Source: RHLJ01 sp965212165
Lineage (GTDB): Bacteria > Bacteroidota > Rhodothermia > Balneolales > Balneolaceae
Reading direction: 5' to 3'
Length of the DNA stretch: 64,000 bases
Assembly: GCA_965212165.1 (NCBI GenBank)
Contig: OZ243096.1
Coordinates: 3,278,567-3,342,566 of the forward strand
The translations under genes were made by a program, and so were the position numbers. The notes beneath the pieces were generated by a model. The model worked only from the letters and a program-made list of their open reading frames with translations, had not been told where the DNA came from and made no database searches. How positions within the stretch are numbered: the stretch's first letter is position 1; each line of letters opens with the position of its first letter. This document shows, in pieces, positions 1-7,941 of this stretch.

Positions 1-140
1 GAATAAATTCTTATCTAGAATCAGCCAAGTTTATTACCTCAGAAGTATCACCTGGTGACTATACCATTTTATTAGAAATTGGAAATACAAAAATGAAAAA
101 AACTGCTATTATACTCAAAGACCAATGGTTTGATAAGTAG
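1..140 (+). CDS. C-terminal tail of an exported or surface protein (partial)
   Basis: The window opens inside a reading frame (codons from base 3) that ends with TAG at 138-140. The 45 visible residues contain SPGDYTILLEIG followed by TAIILKDQWFDK. The alternation of small, polar and beta-branched residues around a PGDY turn resembles the last beta-sandwich module of secreted Bacteroidota proteins (FlgD-Ig-like or BNR-repeat proteins). The family cannot be named from so short a piece. A terminator follows 22 bases after the stop, so this is the end of its transcription unit. Confidence 0.6.
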   Translation, partial: INSYLESAKFITSEVSPGDYTILLEIGNTKMKKTAIILKDQWFDK

Positions 141-162
141 TATCTCAATTTTTATACTTTTT

Positions 163-192
163 AAAAAGGGATCCTAAAATGATCCCTTTTTT
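163..192 (+). terminator. Rho-independent terminator after the partial upstream gene
   Basis: A perfect 11-bp stem (AAAAAGGGATC at 163-173, GATCCCTTTTT at 181-191) closes a 7-base loop and runs into T residues. It separates the upstream gene from the recA promoter region. Confidence 0.9.
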
Positions 193-276
193 ATTTTTCA
201 GTCTTTGAGAAGAAAAAGTGTAGAATTTCATTGAACAGTATTTATTCTAAATATTTTTTGTAAGGAGTAAGTTTCT

Positions 277-308
277 CTTGGGTCTTACATATATAGCACA
301 TATATTTG
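277..308 (+). promoter_or_regulatory. Putative Bacteroidota-type promoter of recA
   Basis: TATATTTG at 301-308 matches the Bacteroidota -7 consensus TAnnTTTG exactly, and CTTG at 277-280 lies 20 bases upstream in the -33 position. The start codon of recA is 80 bases downstream of the -7 box. A short inverted repeat, CCTGA (343-347) and TCAGG (355-359), sits in the leader and could fold or bind a regulator. I see no clear LexA box. Confidence 0.55.
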
Positions 309-387
309 TACTGAAATATGTGTGACACAATTTGACACCCTTCCTGATTAACTTTCAGGAAACAAAATTTAATACACGGTAACAATC

Positions 388-1443
388 ATGGCTGACGCAA
401 ATAAATTAAAAGCAATCGATATTGCATTAGGGCAAATCGAAAAACAACACGGTAAAGGTACCATCATGAAATTGGGCGATGATGCTCATCAAGATGTAGA
501 AGTTATTTCTACAGGCTCTATCATGGTTGATTATGCACTAGGTGTTCAAGGTGTTCCAAGGGGTAGAATCACAGAAATTTACGGACCAGAAGCTAGTGGT
601 AAAACAACACTTGCTCTTCAAGTAATTGCTCAAGCTCAAAAAAATGGTGGCTATGCAGCATTTATTGATGCAGAACATGCTTTCGATCCTCGTTATGCTC
701 GTGCTCTAGGAATCAATACTGAAGAGTTACTAGTATCTCAACCAGATAGTGGTGAGCAAGCTCTAGAAATTACTGAAACACTAATTCGTTCTGGGGCATT
801 AGATGTCATCGTTATTGATTCTGTTGCCGCTCTTGTTCCTCGTGCAGAGATTGAAGGTGAAATGGGTGACTCACACATGGGGCTTCAAGCTAGACTAATG
901 TCTCAAGCTCTTAGAAAGATTACAGGTATTGTTAGTAAAACATCTACCTCCTGTATTTTCATCAACCAAGTGCGTGAAAAAATTGGCGTGATGTTTGGAA
1001 ACCCTGAAACAACTACCGGTGGTCGTGCCCTAAAATTCTATGCTTCTGTTCGATTAGATATTCGAAGAATTGGAGCACTCAAAAAAGCTGACGAAGTAAT
1101 TGGAAACCGAACTAAAGTAAAAGTTGCTAAGAATAAAGTTGCACCACCTTTCAAAGTGGTTGAGTTTAATATTATGTATGGAAAAGGAATCTCCAAAATT
1201 GCCGAAATACTCGATTTAGCTGTTGATTATGACATCATACAAAAACGAGGTAGTTGGTTCCGCTATGATGGAGAGCCTATTGGTCAAGGTGCAGATGCTG
1301 CAATGCAGTTCCTTGAAGAAGATCCAGAATTATGTGATAAAATCGAGAAAATTGTTCGTGACCGACTTAAAGGAATCGTACCTCAGGATGAAGCACCTAA
1401 AGTAAATGCTGAAGATAAAGAACCAGCAGTTGCTGAAGCCTAG
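388..1443 (+). CDS. recA: Recombinase RecA
   Basis: RecA coats single-stranded DNA and drives ATP-dependent strand exchange in recombinational repair; it also stimulates LexA-type self-cleavage. The 351 residues match the usual RecA length. Visible are the Walker A motif GPEASGKT (residues 66-73), the MAW-type segment with EHAFDPRYA, the Walker B strand ending VIVIDSVAAL, and the L2 loop region FINQVREKIGVMFGNPETTTGG. The acidic C-terminal tail is typical. The ATG at 388 gives a standard N terminus. recX begins inside the last codons of recA, so the pair is probably co-transcribed, as in many bacteria. No intein or frameshift is present. Confidence 0.99.
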   Translation: MADANKLKAIDIALGQIEKQHGKGTIMKLGDDAHQDVEVISTGSIMVDYALGVQGVPRGRITEIYGPEASGKTTLALQVIAQAQKNGGYAAFIDAEHAFDPRYARALGINTEELLVSQPDSGEQALEITETLIRSGALDVIVIDSVAALVPRAEIEGEMGDSHMGLQARLMSQALRKITGIVSKTSTSCIFINQVREKIGVMFGNPETTTGGRALKFYASVRLDIRRIGALKKADEVIGNRTKVKVAKNKVAPPFKVVEFNIMYGKGISKIAEILDLAVDYDIIQKRGSWFRYDGEPIGQGADAAMQFLEEDPELCDKIEKIVRDRLKGIVPQDEAPKVNAEDKEPAVAEA

Positions 1444-2119
1444 TAATACATCAAAGTATCAGGAGGAAGTCACAAAACTTCTTCCTGCTCCTATTTCAAA
1501 AATTAGTGTTCAGAATAAAAATTCATTTAGATTTTCAATTTTTATTGAAGATCAGTTTCTAATTGGTGTTTCAGATTCAACCCTTACTACTTTTAATCTT
1601 TCTAAAGGCGTTTTACTAACGCCTTCTTTATTTGATGAGATCAGAGATAAAGAAAATAAATGGGCCATTCGCGAATATTTGATTCGATTACTTGGAAGAC
1701 GTGATCACGCTAGATACGAGTTAAGAGATAAAGCATTAAGAAAAGAATTCCCTATAGAGAGTATTAATGAGGTTCTTGATGAGCTTACGGAAAAAAAATA
1801 TATTAATAACCTCAATTTTGCTAAAAAATTCACCCGCGATAAGTTTGAATTTAACAAATGGGGCGCCAATAAAATAAGCTCCGAACTTTATAAGAAAGGA
1901 ATTTCTAAAAACGATATAAGCTTGGCATTAATGGAAATTGACGTTAATGATGAATTAATTACGATTAAAAACTTGATCAAAAAAAATAAAAGAAAATTTA
2001 TAAGAACTGAGCCTTTAAAAAGAAAAAAGAAAATATTCGATTTTTTGTTGCGAAAAGGGTACGATTCGAATATTATTTTTAAACAAATGCCAATTTTGTT
2101 AGCTATTATTGAAGAATGA
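1406..2119 (+). CDS. recX: Regulatory protein RecX
   Basis: RecX binds RecA filaments and modulates their growth. The protein shows the three-helix RecX repeats: REYLIRLLGRRDHARYELRDKAL, a VLDELTEKKYINNLNFAKKF-like second repeat, and a C-terminal KRKKKIFDFLLRKGYD repeat. It is lysine-rich like its relatives. The start is uncertain. The only upstream ATG in frame (1406) overlaps recA by 38 bases and adds about 29 residues that do not look like a RecX N terminus, but no ATG, GTG or TTG lies nearer to the conserved region, which begins around base 1493. An AGGAGG (1461-1466) is buried in a hairpin. The gene ends in an ATGA overlap with the next one. The family call is firm; the start is open. 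Confidence 0.88.
   Translation: MLKIKNQQLLKPSNTSKYQEEVTKLLPAPISKISVQNKNSFRFSIFIEDQFLIGVSDSTLTTFNLSKGVLLTPSLFDEIRDKENKWAIREYLIRLLGRRDHARYELRDKALRKEFPIESINEVLDELTEKKYINNLNFAKKFTRDKFEFNKWGANKISSELYKKGISKNDISLALMEIDVNDELITIKNLIKKNKRKFIRTEPLKRKKKIFDFLLRKGYDSNIIFKQMPILLAIIEE
1461..1486 (+). promoter_or_regulatory. Hairpin at the recA/recX junction sequestering AGGAGG
   Basis: AGGAGGAAGT (1461-1470) and ACTTCTTCCT (1477-1486) can form a 10-bp stem with one G-U pair and a 6-base loop, 17 bases after the recA stop. The left arm is a perfect Shine-Dalgarno-like sequence. No T-run follows, so it is not a classical terminator. It lies in the N-terminal coding part of recX as called and could set the recA:recX ratio by affecting translation or RNA stability; that role is inference. 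Confidence 0.4.
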
Positions 2120-3204
2120 AAAACATTACACTTGAACGAGTAGTAAGATTTGGTATAGGTGCAACCGCTATTGGTGTGTTGGGTCTTATATTATATAACT
2201 ATAGTACGCTTGTTGCTTACTTAGCTCTTGCTATGATTTTGAGTTATGTACTTGATCCATTTGTGAATCGACTTCAACGTATGGGGGTTAATAGAACACT
2301 AGGAATTACCCTTACATTATCTGCAGTAATTATGCTTGTCGTTTATATTTCTACAAATGTGATTCCTCTTTTTGTTGCAGAAATGATTGAATTAACGAAT
2401 AATCTCAATATTGAAAATCTTGAAATGATTGCAAGAAGGATAGAAATTAGGCTATCTGAAGATTATCAATTTATACCAGATGGCTTTCTTGAAGCTAATG
2501 TTTCTGCAGTATTAAGTGAATTATTTGATCTTGGTAAGTTATCGACAGTTCTAAGTGACGCTGTTGGTCTTTTTACAAATATATTTTCAGCAGTATTGGT
2601 GGTGCCATTTGCTGCATTTTTCTTCCTCAAAGATGGTACAAAAATCCGCCGCGATCTGCTTCAATTAGTTCCTAATAAGTATTTTGAAACTACTTTAACA
2701 CTAATAGATAAGGTCGAACGCAGACTTGGTCTGTACTTTAGAAGCGTACTTCTTCAAAGTATATTAGTCGCATTTTCATCGTGGTCGACACTTAGTATTG
2801 CTGGTTTAGATAACTCTCTTTCCGTAGGTATTTCAGTTGGTGTTGCAAATACGATTCCTTATTTCGGACCTATCATAGGTTATATACTTTCCATTGTTGT
2901 TTCAATTGTTGAAACAGGCGATTTTTCATTAATACTAGTATGTATGATTGCCATTTTTGTTGTTCAGATGCTTGATAATCTAATCTTTCAGCCATTTTTA
3001 TTTTCACGATCTGCCGACATGCACCCTGTTGCAATACTATTCATTATTTTAATAGGCGCAGAAACTGCTGGCATATTTGGAATGTTGATTGCTATTCCAA
3101 TAGCAACAGTAGTTAAGATTACTATCAATCAGGTTTCCTGGAGCTTTAACAACTATCAGGTATTTCGGATTGAGGCCCCTACTCCACAACCAGGCTCTGG
3201 ATAA
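2116..3204 (+). CDS. AI-2E family transporter (PerM-like membrane protein)
   Basis: A 362-residue integral membrane protein of the AI-2E/PerM/YdiK family, whose members are linked to autoinducer-2 export, Na+/H+ exchange or unknown transport; the substrate here cannot be told. Visible are an N-terminal pair of membrane segments (residues about 10-45) with the family signature YVLDPFVNRLQRMGV, a third near 60-85, a long soluble stretch about 90-150, and a C-terminal bundle with the conserved motif ANTIPYFGPIIGYI near 243-256 and the DNLIFQPFLF segment. The ATG overlaps the recX stop (ATGA), which suggests translational coupling. The extreme C terminus is proline-rich and disordered. Confidence 0.88.
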   Translation: MKNITLERVVRFGIGATAIGVLGLILYNYSTLVAYLALAMILSYVLDPFVNRLQRMGVNRTLGITLTLSAVIMLVVYISTNVIPLFVAEMIELTNNLNIENLEMIARRIEIRLSEDYQFIPDGFLEANVSAVLSELFDLGKLSTVLSDAVGLFTNIFSAVLVVPFAAFFFLKDGTKIRRDLLQLVPNKYFETTLTLIDKVERRLGLYFRSVLLQSILVAFSSWSTLSIAGLDNSLSVGISVGVANTIPYFGPIIGYILSIVVSIVETGDFSLILVCMIAIFVVQMLDNLIFQPFLFSRSADMHPVAILFIILIGAETAGIFGMLIAIPIATVVKITINQVSWSFNNYQVFRIEAPTPQPGSG

Positions 3205-3285
3205 ATTCTCCAACTTTCGCCCGATTTCAAACAAAAGATTTACTATCTTCAATAGCATTTCTAAACCGTTTAAAATTTAGTCCAT

Positions 3286-3873
3286 TTGAAGAATATTGTT
3301 GTTTTTGCCTCAGGATCAGGCTCAAACTTTCAATCAATTATTGATTCAGTTCAAGCTGGTAAATTAAACACCCGCATTGCTGGACTTATCTCAAATAAAC
3401 ACGGTATTAAATCTCTAGAAAGAGCATCTAATTATCAAATTCCTAGTAGAGTAATTTCTGAATCTGATTATGAATCCTATGAAGAATATTCAATAGCGTT
3501 ATTAGAACAACTTCAAAGCTGGAAAACAGATTTAATCATACTTGCTGGATTTTTAAGAAAAGTACCTTCTTTAGTAATACAATCTTTTGAACATCGAATA
3601 TTAAACATACATCCTTCCCTTTTACCAAAATATGGTGGAAAAGGATTTTATGGTCTACATGTGCACACTGCCGTTATAGAAGCAGGTGATCTATTTTCAG
3701 GGTGTACAGTTCATGTTGTATCTGAAGAATATGACAAAGGACCTATTTTAGAACAAGCTAAAGTAAAAGTGTTTAATAATGATACTCCTCAAACACTAGC
3801 TAAAAGAGTTCTTGAACAAGAGCATATTCTATACCCAAAAGTAATTTCTAACTACTTAACATCATTAAGTTAA
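3286..3873 (+). CDS. purN: Phosphoribosylglycinamide formyltransferase
   Basis: PurN transfers a formyl group from 10-formyltetrahydrofolate to GAR in the third step of purine synthesis. The 195-residue protein has the phosphate-binding SGSGSNFQ loop (residues 9-16), the catalytic NIHPSLLP segment with Asn107 and His109, and the conserved Asp150 in EEYDKGPI, matching the Asn-His-Asp triad of the E. coli enzyme. The start codon is TTG at 3286; no ATG offers a better start and the Rossmann strand begins at once. It is followed three bases later by purH, so the two form a purine operon. Confidence 0.95.
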   Translation: MKNIVVFASGSGSNFQSIIDSVQAGKLNTRIAGLISNKHGIKSLERASNYQIPSRVISESDYESYEEYSIALLEQLQSWKTDLIILAGFLRKVPSLVIQSFEHRILNIHPSLLPKYGGKGFYGLHVHTAVIEAGDLFSGCTVHVVSEEYDKGPILEQAKVKVFNNDTPQTLAKRVLEQEHILYPKVISNYLTSLS

Positions 3874-3876
3874 CTA

Positions 3877-5451
3877 ATGGCTTTGAAACCACTGACATCT
3901 CTTCCCTCAACACCACTTAAAATTAAACGTGCATTACTTTCTGTATCCGATAAGACTAATCTTCTTGATCTTGCTAAAGCCTTAGATAAAGCTGGTATAG
4001 AAATAATTTCAACAGGTGGTACAGCAAAAGTGATCTCTGAAGCAGGTATAAAGGTAAAAGATGCTTCGGAAATAACAGGTTTTCCTGAATGCTTAGATGG
4101 TAGAGTAAAAACACTTCACCCTATGGTACATGGTGGGATTTTAGCTAGAACTAGCTATCAACCAGATCTTAATGAATTAGAATCTCTTGGAATTACTCCA
4201 ATAGAATTAGTTGTAGTCAACTTATACCCTTTTAAAGATGCAATTGCTAAACCAGATGTTACACCTGCTACAGCAACAGAGTTTATAGATATTGGTGGGC
4301 CAACTATGATACGAGCGGCAGCAAAGAATTTTGCTCACGTTTGTATTCTTTCATCCCCTAATCAATACATAAAATTCATTGAGGAGTTAAATTCAGGTGA
4401 TGGGATTAGCTTTGATACTAGGAAAACCCTTGCCAAAGATGCCTTTTCTCATACAGCAGATTATGACTCTGCTATCTCTAATTATTTTGATTCGATTATT
4501 GACAATGAACCATCTACTCAATTCAATGTTTCTCTTCCATTATCTCAAGAATTACGTTACGGAGAAAACCCGCATCAAAAGGCAGCTGTTTATGGTAATC
4601 AAGATGAGGTTATTGATTGCTTTCATGGTAAACAATTAAGCTATAATAATTATCTTGATGTTGATTCGGCTTTGAACATCATTGCTGATTTTCAAACAAG
4701 TGAACCTACTTGTGCTATAATAAAACACACCATCCCATGTGGAGTTGGGGTCGGAAAATCACTAAATGAGGCTTACAAAAAAGCATTCAGCACTGATACC
4801 GTTTCTCCATTTGGAGGCATCGTAATAGTTAATAAAGAACTTGATTTAGAAACTGCACAATCTATTGATAGCATTTTCACAGAAATAATTATCGCACCCT
4901 CATTTTCAAGTGAAGCAAAGGAACTTCTTATTCAAAAAAAGAATCGCCGATTAATTCGAATAAAGAAAACTAATCTGGATACCCAAAATTATACTTATCG
5001 ATCAATTTTTGGTGGATTGTTAAAACAAGATACTGACTTGGAACCTTCCAATCATAATGAGTTTAATATAGTCACAAAGCGAAATCCGACTGAAAGTGAA
5101 ATGGAAAATTTAATTTTTTCTTGGAAAGTAGTTCGCCACATAAAATCGAATGCTATTGTTTATGCAAAAGGAGGAAAAACTTTAGGAATTGGGTCAGGCC
5201 AGACAAGTAGAGTTGATTCTTCAGAAATAGCAGTTGAAAAAGCAAAAAAAGAAGGTTTAAATTTAGAAGGTTCTGCAATTGCATCCGATGCTTTTTTCCC
5301 ATTTTCTGATGGAATTGAAGCTGCAGCTGCAGCTGGCGCAACTGCTGTAATTCAACCTGGAGGAAGCATTCGAGATGAAGAAGTAATTGCAAAGGCAAAT
5401 GAATTTAATATGACCATGATATTTACCGGAAAAAGACATTTTAAACACTAA
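3877..5451 (+). CDS. purH: Bifunctional AICAR formyltransferase / IMP cyclohydrolase
   Basis: PurH catalyses the last two steps of IMP synthesis. The 524 residues are the standard length. The N-terminal MGS-like cyclohydrolase domain (about 17-150) shows SVSDKTNL, STGGTA and EITGFPECLDGRVKTLHP. The formyltransferase domain starts near RYGENPHQK (227-235) and carries the catalytic Lys283-His284 pair in KHTIPCG. The C terminus has the conserved SDAFFPFSDGIEAAA and QPGGS(I)RD motifs and ends in KRHFKH. It starts three bases after purN. Confidence 0.97.
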   Translation: MALKPLTSLPSTPLKIKRALLSVSDKTNLLDLAKALDKAGIEIISTGGTAKVISEAGIKVKDASEITGFPECLDGRVKTLHPMVHGGILARTSYQPDLNELESLGITPIELVVVNLYPFKDAIAKPDVTPATATEFIDIGGPTMIRAAAKNFAHVCILSSPNQYIKFIEELNSGDGISFDTRKTLAKDAFSHTADYDSAISNYFDSIIDNEPSTQFNVSLPLSQELRYGENPHQKAAVYGNQDEVIDCFHGKQLSYNNYLDVDSALNIIADFQTSEPTCAIIKHTIPCGVGVGKSLNEAYKKAFSTDTVSPFGGIVIVNKELDLETAQSIDSIFTEIIIAPSFSSEAKELLIQKKNRRLIRIKKTNLDTQNYTYRSIFGGLLKQDTDLEPSNHNEFNIVTKRNPTESEMENLIFSWKVVRHIKSNAIVYAKGGKTLGIGSGQTSRVDSSEIAVEKAKKEGLNLEGSAIASDAFFPFSDGIEAAAAAGATAVIQPGGSIRDEEVIAKANEFNMTMIFTGKRHFKH

Positions 5452-5549
5452 TTATTTGATTATTTAATCATTCGCAAATAGAGTGTCAATATTGTATTTT
5501 CCATCCAAAATTTTCTCAGCACAAATTTCAACGCAATAACTAGTTAAAA

Positions 5550-6614
5550 ATGTCCGATAGGTTTGGTATTCCATCTCCGAAATCATCTAAGAAACCACCA
5601 AAAAAAGGTCTTTTTGATTTCTTATATACAGATATAGCCATTGATTTGGGTACAGCAAATACTTTGATTTATTCTCGTGGAGAAGGAATAGTATTAAACG
5701 AACCTTCAATAGTTGCACTGAATCAACAAGATATTCCTGTAGCTACTGGACATGAAGCAAGATTAATGCATGAAAAAACTCACCGAAAAATTAGAACTGT
5801 ACGTCCTTTACGAGATGGTGTAATTGCTGATTTTGAGGTTGCAGAACAAATGATCAGGGGAATGATCAAGAAAGTTCAAATGAAATGGTACGCTCAAACA
5901 CGCGTAATGGTTATTTGTGTGCCTAGTGGTATTACCGAAGTTGAAAGACGTGCTGTACGTGATAGTGCTGAACATGCTGGTGCAAAAGAAGTTCATCTTG
6001 TAGATGAACCAATGGCAGCTGCAATTGGAATTGGACTAGACGTTCATGAACCAGTTGGAAATATGATTGTAGATATTGGTGGTGGAACTACTGAAATTGC
6101 TGTTATTGCTCTTTCAGGTATTGTTTACGCTCAATCTGTACGACTAGGCGGTGATGAATTAAACGACGATATTATTAATTATTTCAGAAGAAATCATAAC
6201 CTCTTAATAGGTGAACGTACTGCTGAAAAAATTAAATGTGAAATTGGTTCTGCAGCTCCTCTTGATGAAGAACTTGAGATGATTACCAAAGGTCGAGACC
6301 TTGTAAATGGGGTACCTAGAACATGTCATATTACATCAAAAGATGCTCGTGAAGCGATGGCTGAATCAGTTAACACTATTGTTGAGTCGATTACTAAATC
6401 ACTTGAACAGACACCTCCTGAACTATCGGCAGACATTCTAGATAGAGGAATTATGCTTACAGGTGGTGGCGCACTACTCAAAAATCTTGATAAATTAATT
6501 ATGGAAACGACCGACCTTCCTGTACATATTGCTGAAGATCCTTTGACTGCAGTAGTTCGGGGAACTGGTGCAATTCTGGAAAATCTAGAATACTATCGTC
6601 CTGTAATAGACTAA
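5550..6614 (+). CDS. mreB: Rod shape-determining protein MreB
   Basis: MreB is the bacterial actin that forms membrane-associated filaments and positions the elongasome. The 354 residues show the actin-type nucleotide motifs: phosphate 1 DLGTANT (32-38), connect 1 around GVIADFEVAEQM, phosphate 2 VDIGGGTTEIA near 174-184, and the adenosine motif GIMLTGGGALL near 304-314. The first 22 residues are a basic, proline/lysine-rich extension, somewhat longer than in E. coli, which may aid membrane binding. It heads the mreBCD-mrdA-rodA cassette, with mreC 15 bases downstream. Confidence 0.98.
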   Translation: MSDRFGIPSPKSSKKPPKKGLFDFLYTDIAIDLGTANTLIYSRGEGIVLNEPSIVALNQQDIPVATGHEARLMHEKTHRKIRTVRPLRDGVIADFEVAEQMIRGMIKKVQMKWYAQTRVMVICVPSGITEVERRAVRDSAEHAGAKEVHLVDEPMAAAIGIGLDVHEPVGNMIVDIGGGTTEIAVIALSGIVYAQSVRLGGDELNDDIINYFRRNHNLLIGERTAEKIKCEIGSAAPLDEELEMITKGRDLVNGVPRTCHITSKDAREAMAESVNTIVESITKSLEQTPPELSADILDRGIMLTGGGALLKNLDKLIMETTDLPVHIAEDPLTAVVRGTGAILENLEYYRPVID

Positions 6615-6629
6615 TTGGAATTGATTTGA

Positions 6630-7472
6630 ATGCGATTTCGCGTCTTTAAAGTTGAAAATGCTACCGATTATATAATAACTGCCCTTCTTCTTGTTTGTGC
6701 ACTTTCTATCGCTGTAAATCGGCATCAAGGTGGAATAAATTCTTTGCGGCAACTTTCAATTACGGTTGTAAGTTTACTTGAAGAGCCTTTATCGAGCGTT
6801 AGAGTTTATCGCCAAGCTCTAAATACAAATACATATTTACAGCGTCAAAATATTCTATTGCAAGATGAATTGAGTCGATTACGCGCTATTGAGCAAGAAA
6901 ATAAAGTGCTTAGAGATCTTCTTGAATATCAAGAACGAAGTGATTTTAATTTAAAACCTATCACTTTTGTAAATAAAGAATTAACAGGGTTAAATAATAA
7001 TTTTACTATTGATGCAGGGTTTAAGGATGGTATTGAATCTGGAATGCCTGTTGTTAACTCTGATGGATTAATTGGTAAGGTTATCCTTTCTAGTGGTTAT
7101 TACTCACAAGTAATGCCCTATTACAATAATTTATTTAGAGTGAGTGCTCGAATCCAAGAAACTAGTTCTTCTGGAATTGTGAGCTGGACTGGAGATAATA
7201 TGTTAGAGTTAGTTATGGATTTTGTTCCTAAGACTATTCCTGTTGATTCAGGTTTTGTAATTGAAACGTCTGGATTTGGAAATCAATATCCTTCAGGAAT
7301 TCCAATAGGCTACGTTGTTCGAACTGAAGAAGAATCTGGAGAAGACACACAAAGGATTTTTTTAAAACCTTATGCTTCTTTATTCAATATCGCCGAAGGC
7401 TTCGTAATTACATTCAAAGCTGATACTTCTGTACAGAATTTAAAAGAAAATTATAACGAGTTATTTAGATGA
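6630..7472 (+). CDS. mreC: Rod shape-determining protein MreC
   Basis: MreC is a bitopic inner-membrane protein whose periplasmic part forms tubes and activates PBP2/RodA. The 280-residue protein has one N-terminal membrane segment (about 13-30), a coiled coil (about 68-105, with LQRQNILLQDELSRLRAIEQENKVLRD-like heptads) and the beta-rich MreC core that follows. Typical core elements are NKELTGLNNNFTIDAGFKDGI, GMPVVNSDGLIGKV and a YPSGIPIGYV strand. Its stop overlaps the mreD start in ATGA. Confidence 0.95.
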   Translation: MRFRVFKVENATDYIITALLLVCALSIAVNRHQGGINSLRQLSITVVSLLEEPLSSVRVYRQALNTNTYLQRQNILLQDELSRLRAIEQENKVLRDLLEYQERSDFNLKPITFVNKELTGLNNNFTIDAGFKDGIESGMPVVNSDGLIGKVILSSGYYSQVMPYYNNLFRVSARIQETSSSGIVSWTGDNMLELVMDFVPKTIPVDSGFVIETSGFGNQYPSGIPIGYVVRTEEESGEDTQRIFLKPYASLFNIAEGFVITFKADTSVQNLKENYNELFR

Positions 7473-7939
7473 GTGGTCAACTATTAAAAGACTTTGGATT
7501 AGGGCTCATTTTTGTAATTGCTCAGGTATTGTTCTTTCAACACCTTCCTATTTTAGGAACTACTGCTGATCCTATTACTTTCTATCTCTTGTGGTTAGTT
7601 GCAAAATACGATCGACCAAAGTTACTAGTTATCGCTGCTTTATTAGGTCTTTTTCAAGATGCATTATTTGATTTTTGGGGTATGTATATGTTCTCAAAAA
7701 CTTTACTAGTATTTATTTTTTATAGTTTTGTAAAACGACGTTCTGAAGTTCAACTTCTTGTTTGGCAAATCTTCATATTCATATTTATTGCTGCTTTATT
7801 TCATAACATAATATTTATTGGTTTAAGTAGTTTCTTTGATGCATATGCATCAAATTATTCACCAATTTTATCCACTTTTGGTAATGCAGTGTACACTGCT
7901 GTTGTTGGTGCTTTAATTTTCGTTTTCCGAGTTAAATAA
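7469..7939 (+). CDS. mreD: Rod shape-determining protein MreD
   Basis: MreD is a small polytopic membrane protein that binds MreC and is needed for elongasome function. The 156 residues hold about five hydrophobic segments and the family-like stretch AALLGLFQDALFDFWGMYMFSKTLLVF. Sequence identity in this family is low, so the call leans on its place between mreC and mrdA and on its length and topology. The start is coupled to mreC by a 4-base overlap. Confidence 0.9.
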   Translation: MSGQLLKDFGLGLIFVIAQVLFFQHLPILGTTADPITFYLLWLVAKYDRPKLLVIAALLGLFQDALFDFWGMYMFSKTLLVFIFYSFVKRRSEVQLLVWQIFIFIFIAALFHNIIFIGLSSFFDAYASNYSPILSTFGNAVYTAVVGALIFVFRVK

Positions 7940-7941
7940 CA

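Noticed and set aside
309..387. A LexA (SOS) operator in front of recA
   Set aside because: The short inverted repeat CCTGA/TCAGG does not match a known LexA box for this group, and one short repeat in an AT-rich leader is weak evidence.
1461..1469. AGGAGG as the ribosome-binding site of recX
   Set aside because: No ATG, GTG or TTG in the recX frame lies within a usable distance; the sequence is in a hairpin and the next plausible start region is more than 20 bases away.
5153..5398. Leu/Gln-rich open frame antisense to purH
   Set aside because: It is an antisense shadow of the alanine/glutamate-rich purH C terminus, with no homology or ribosome-binding site.
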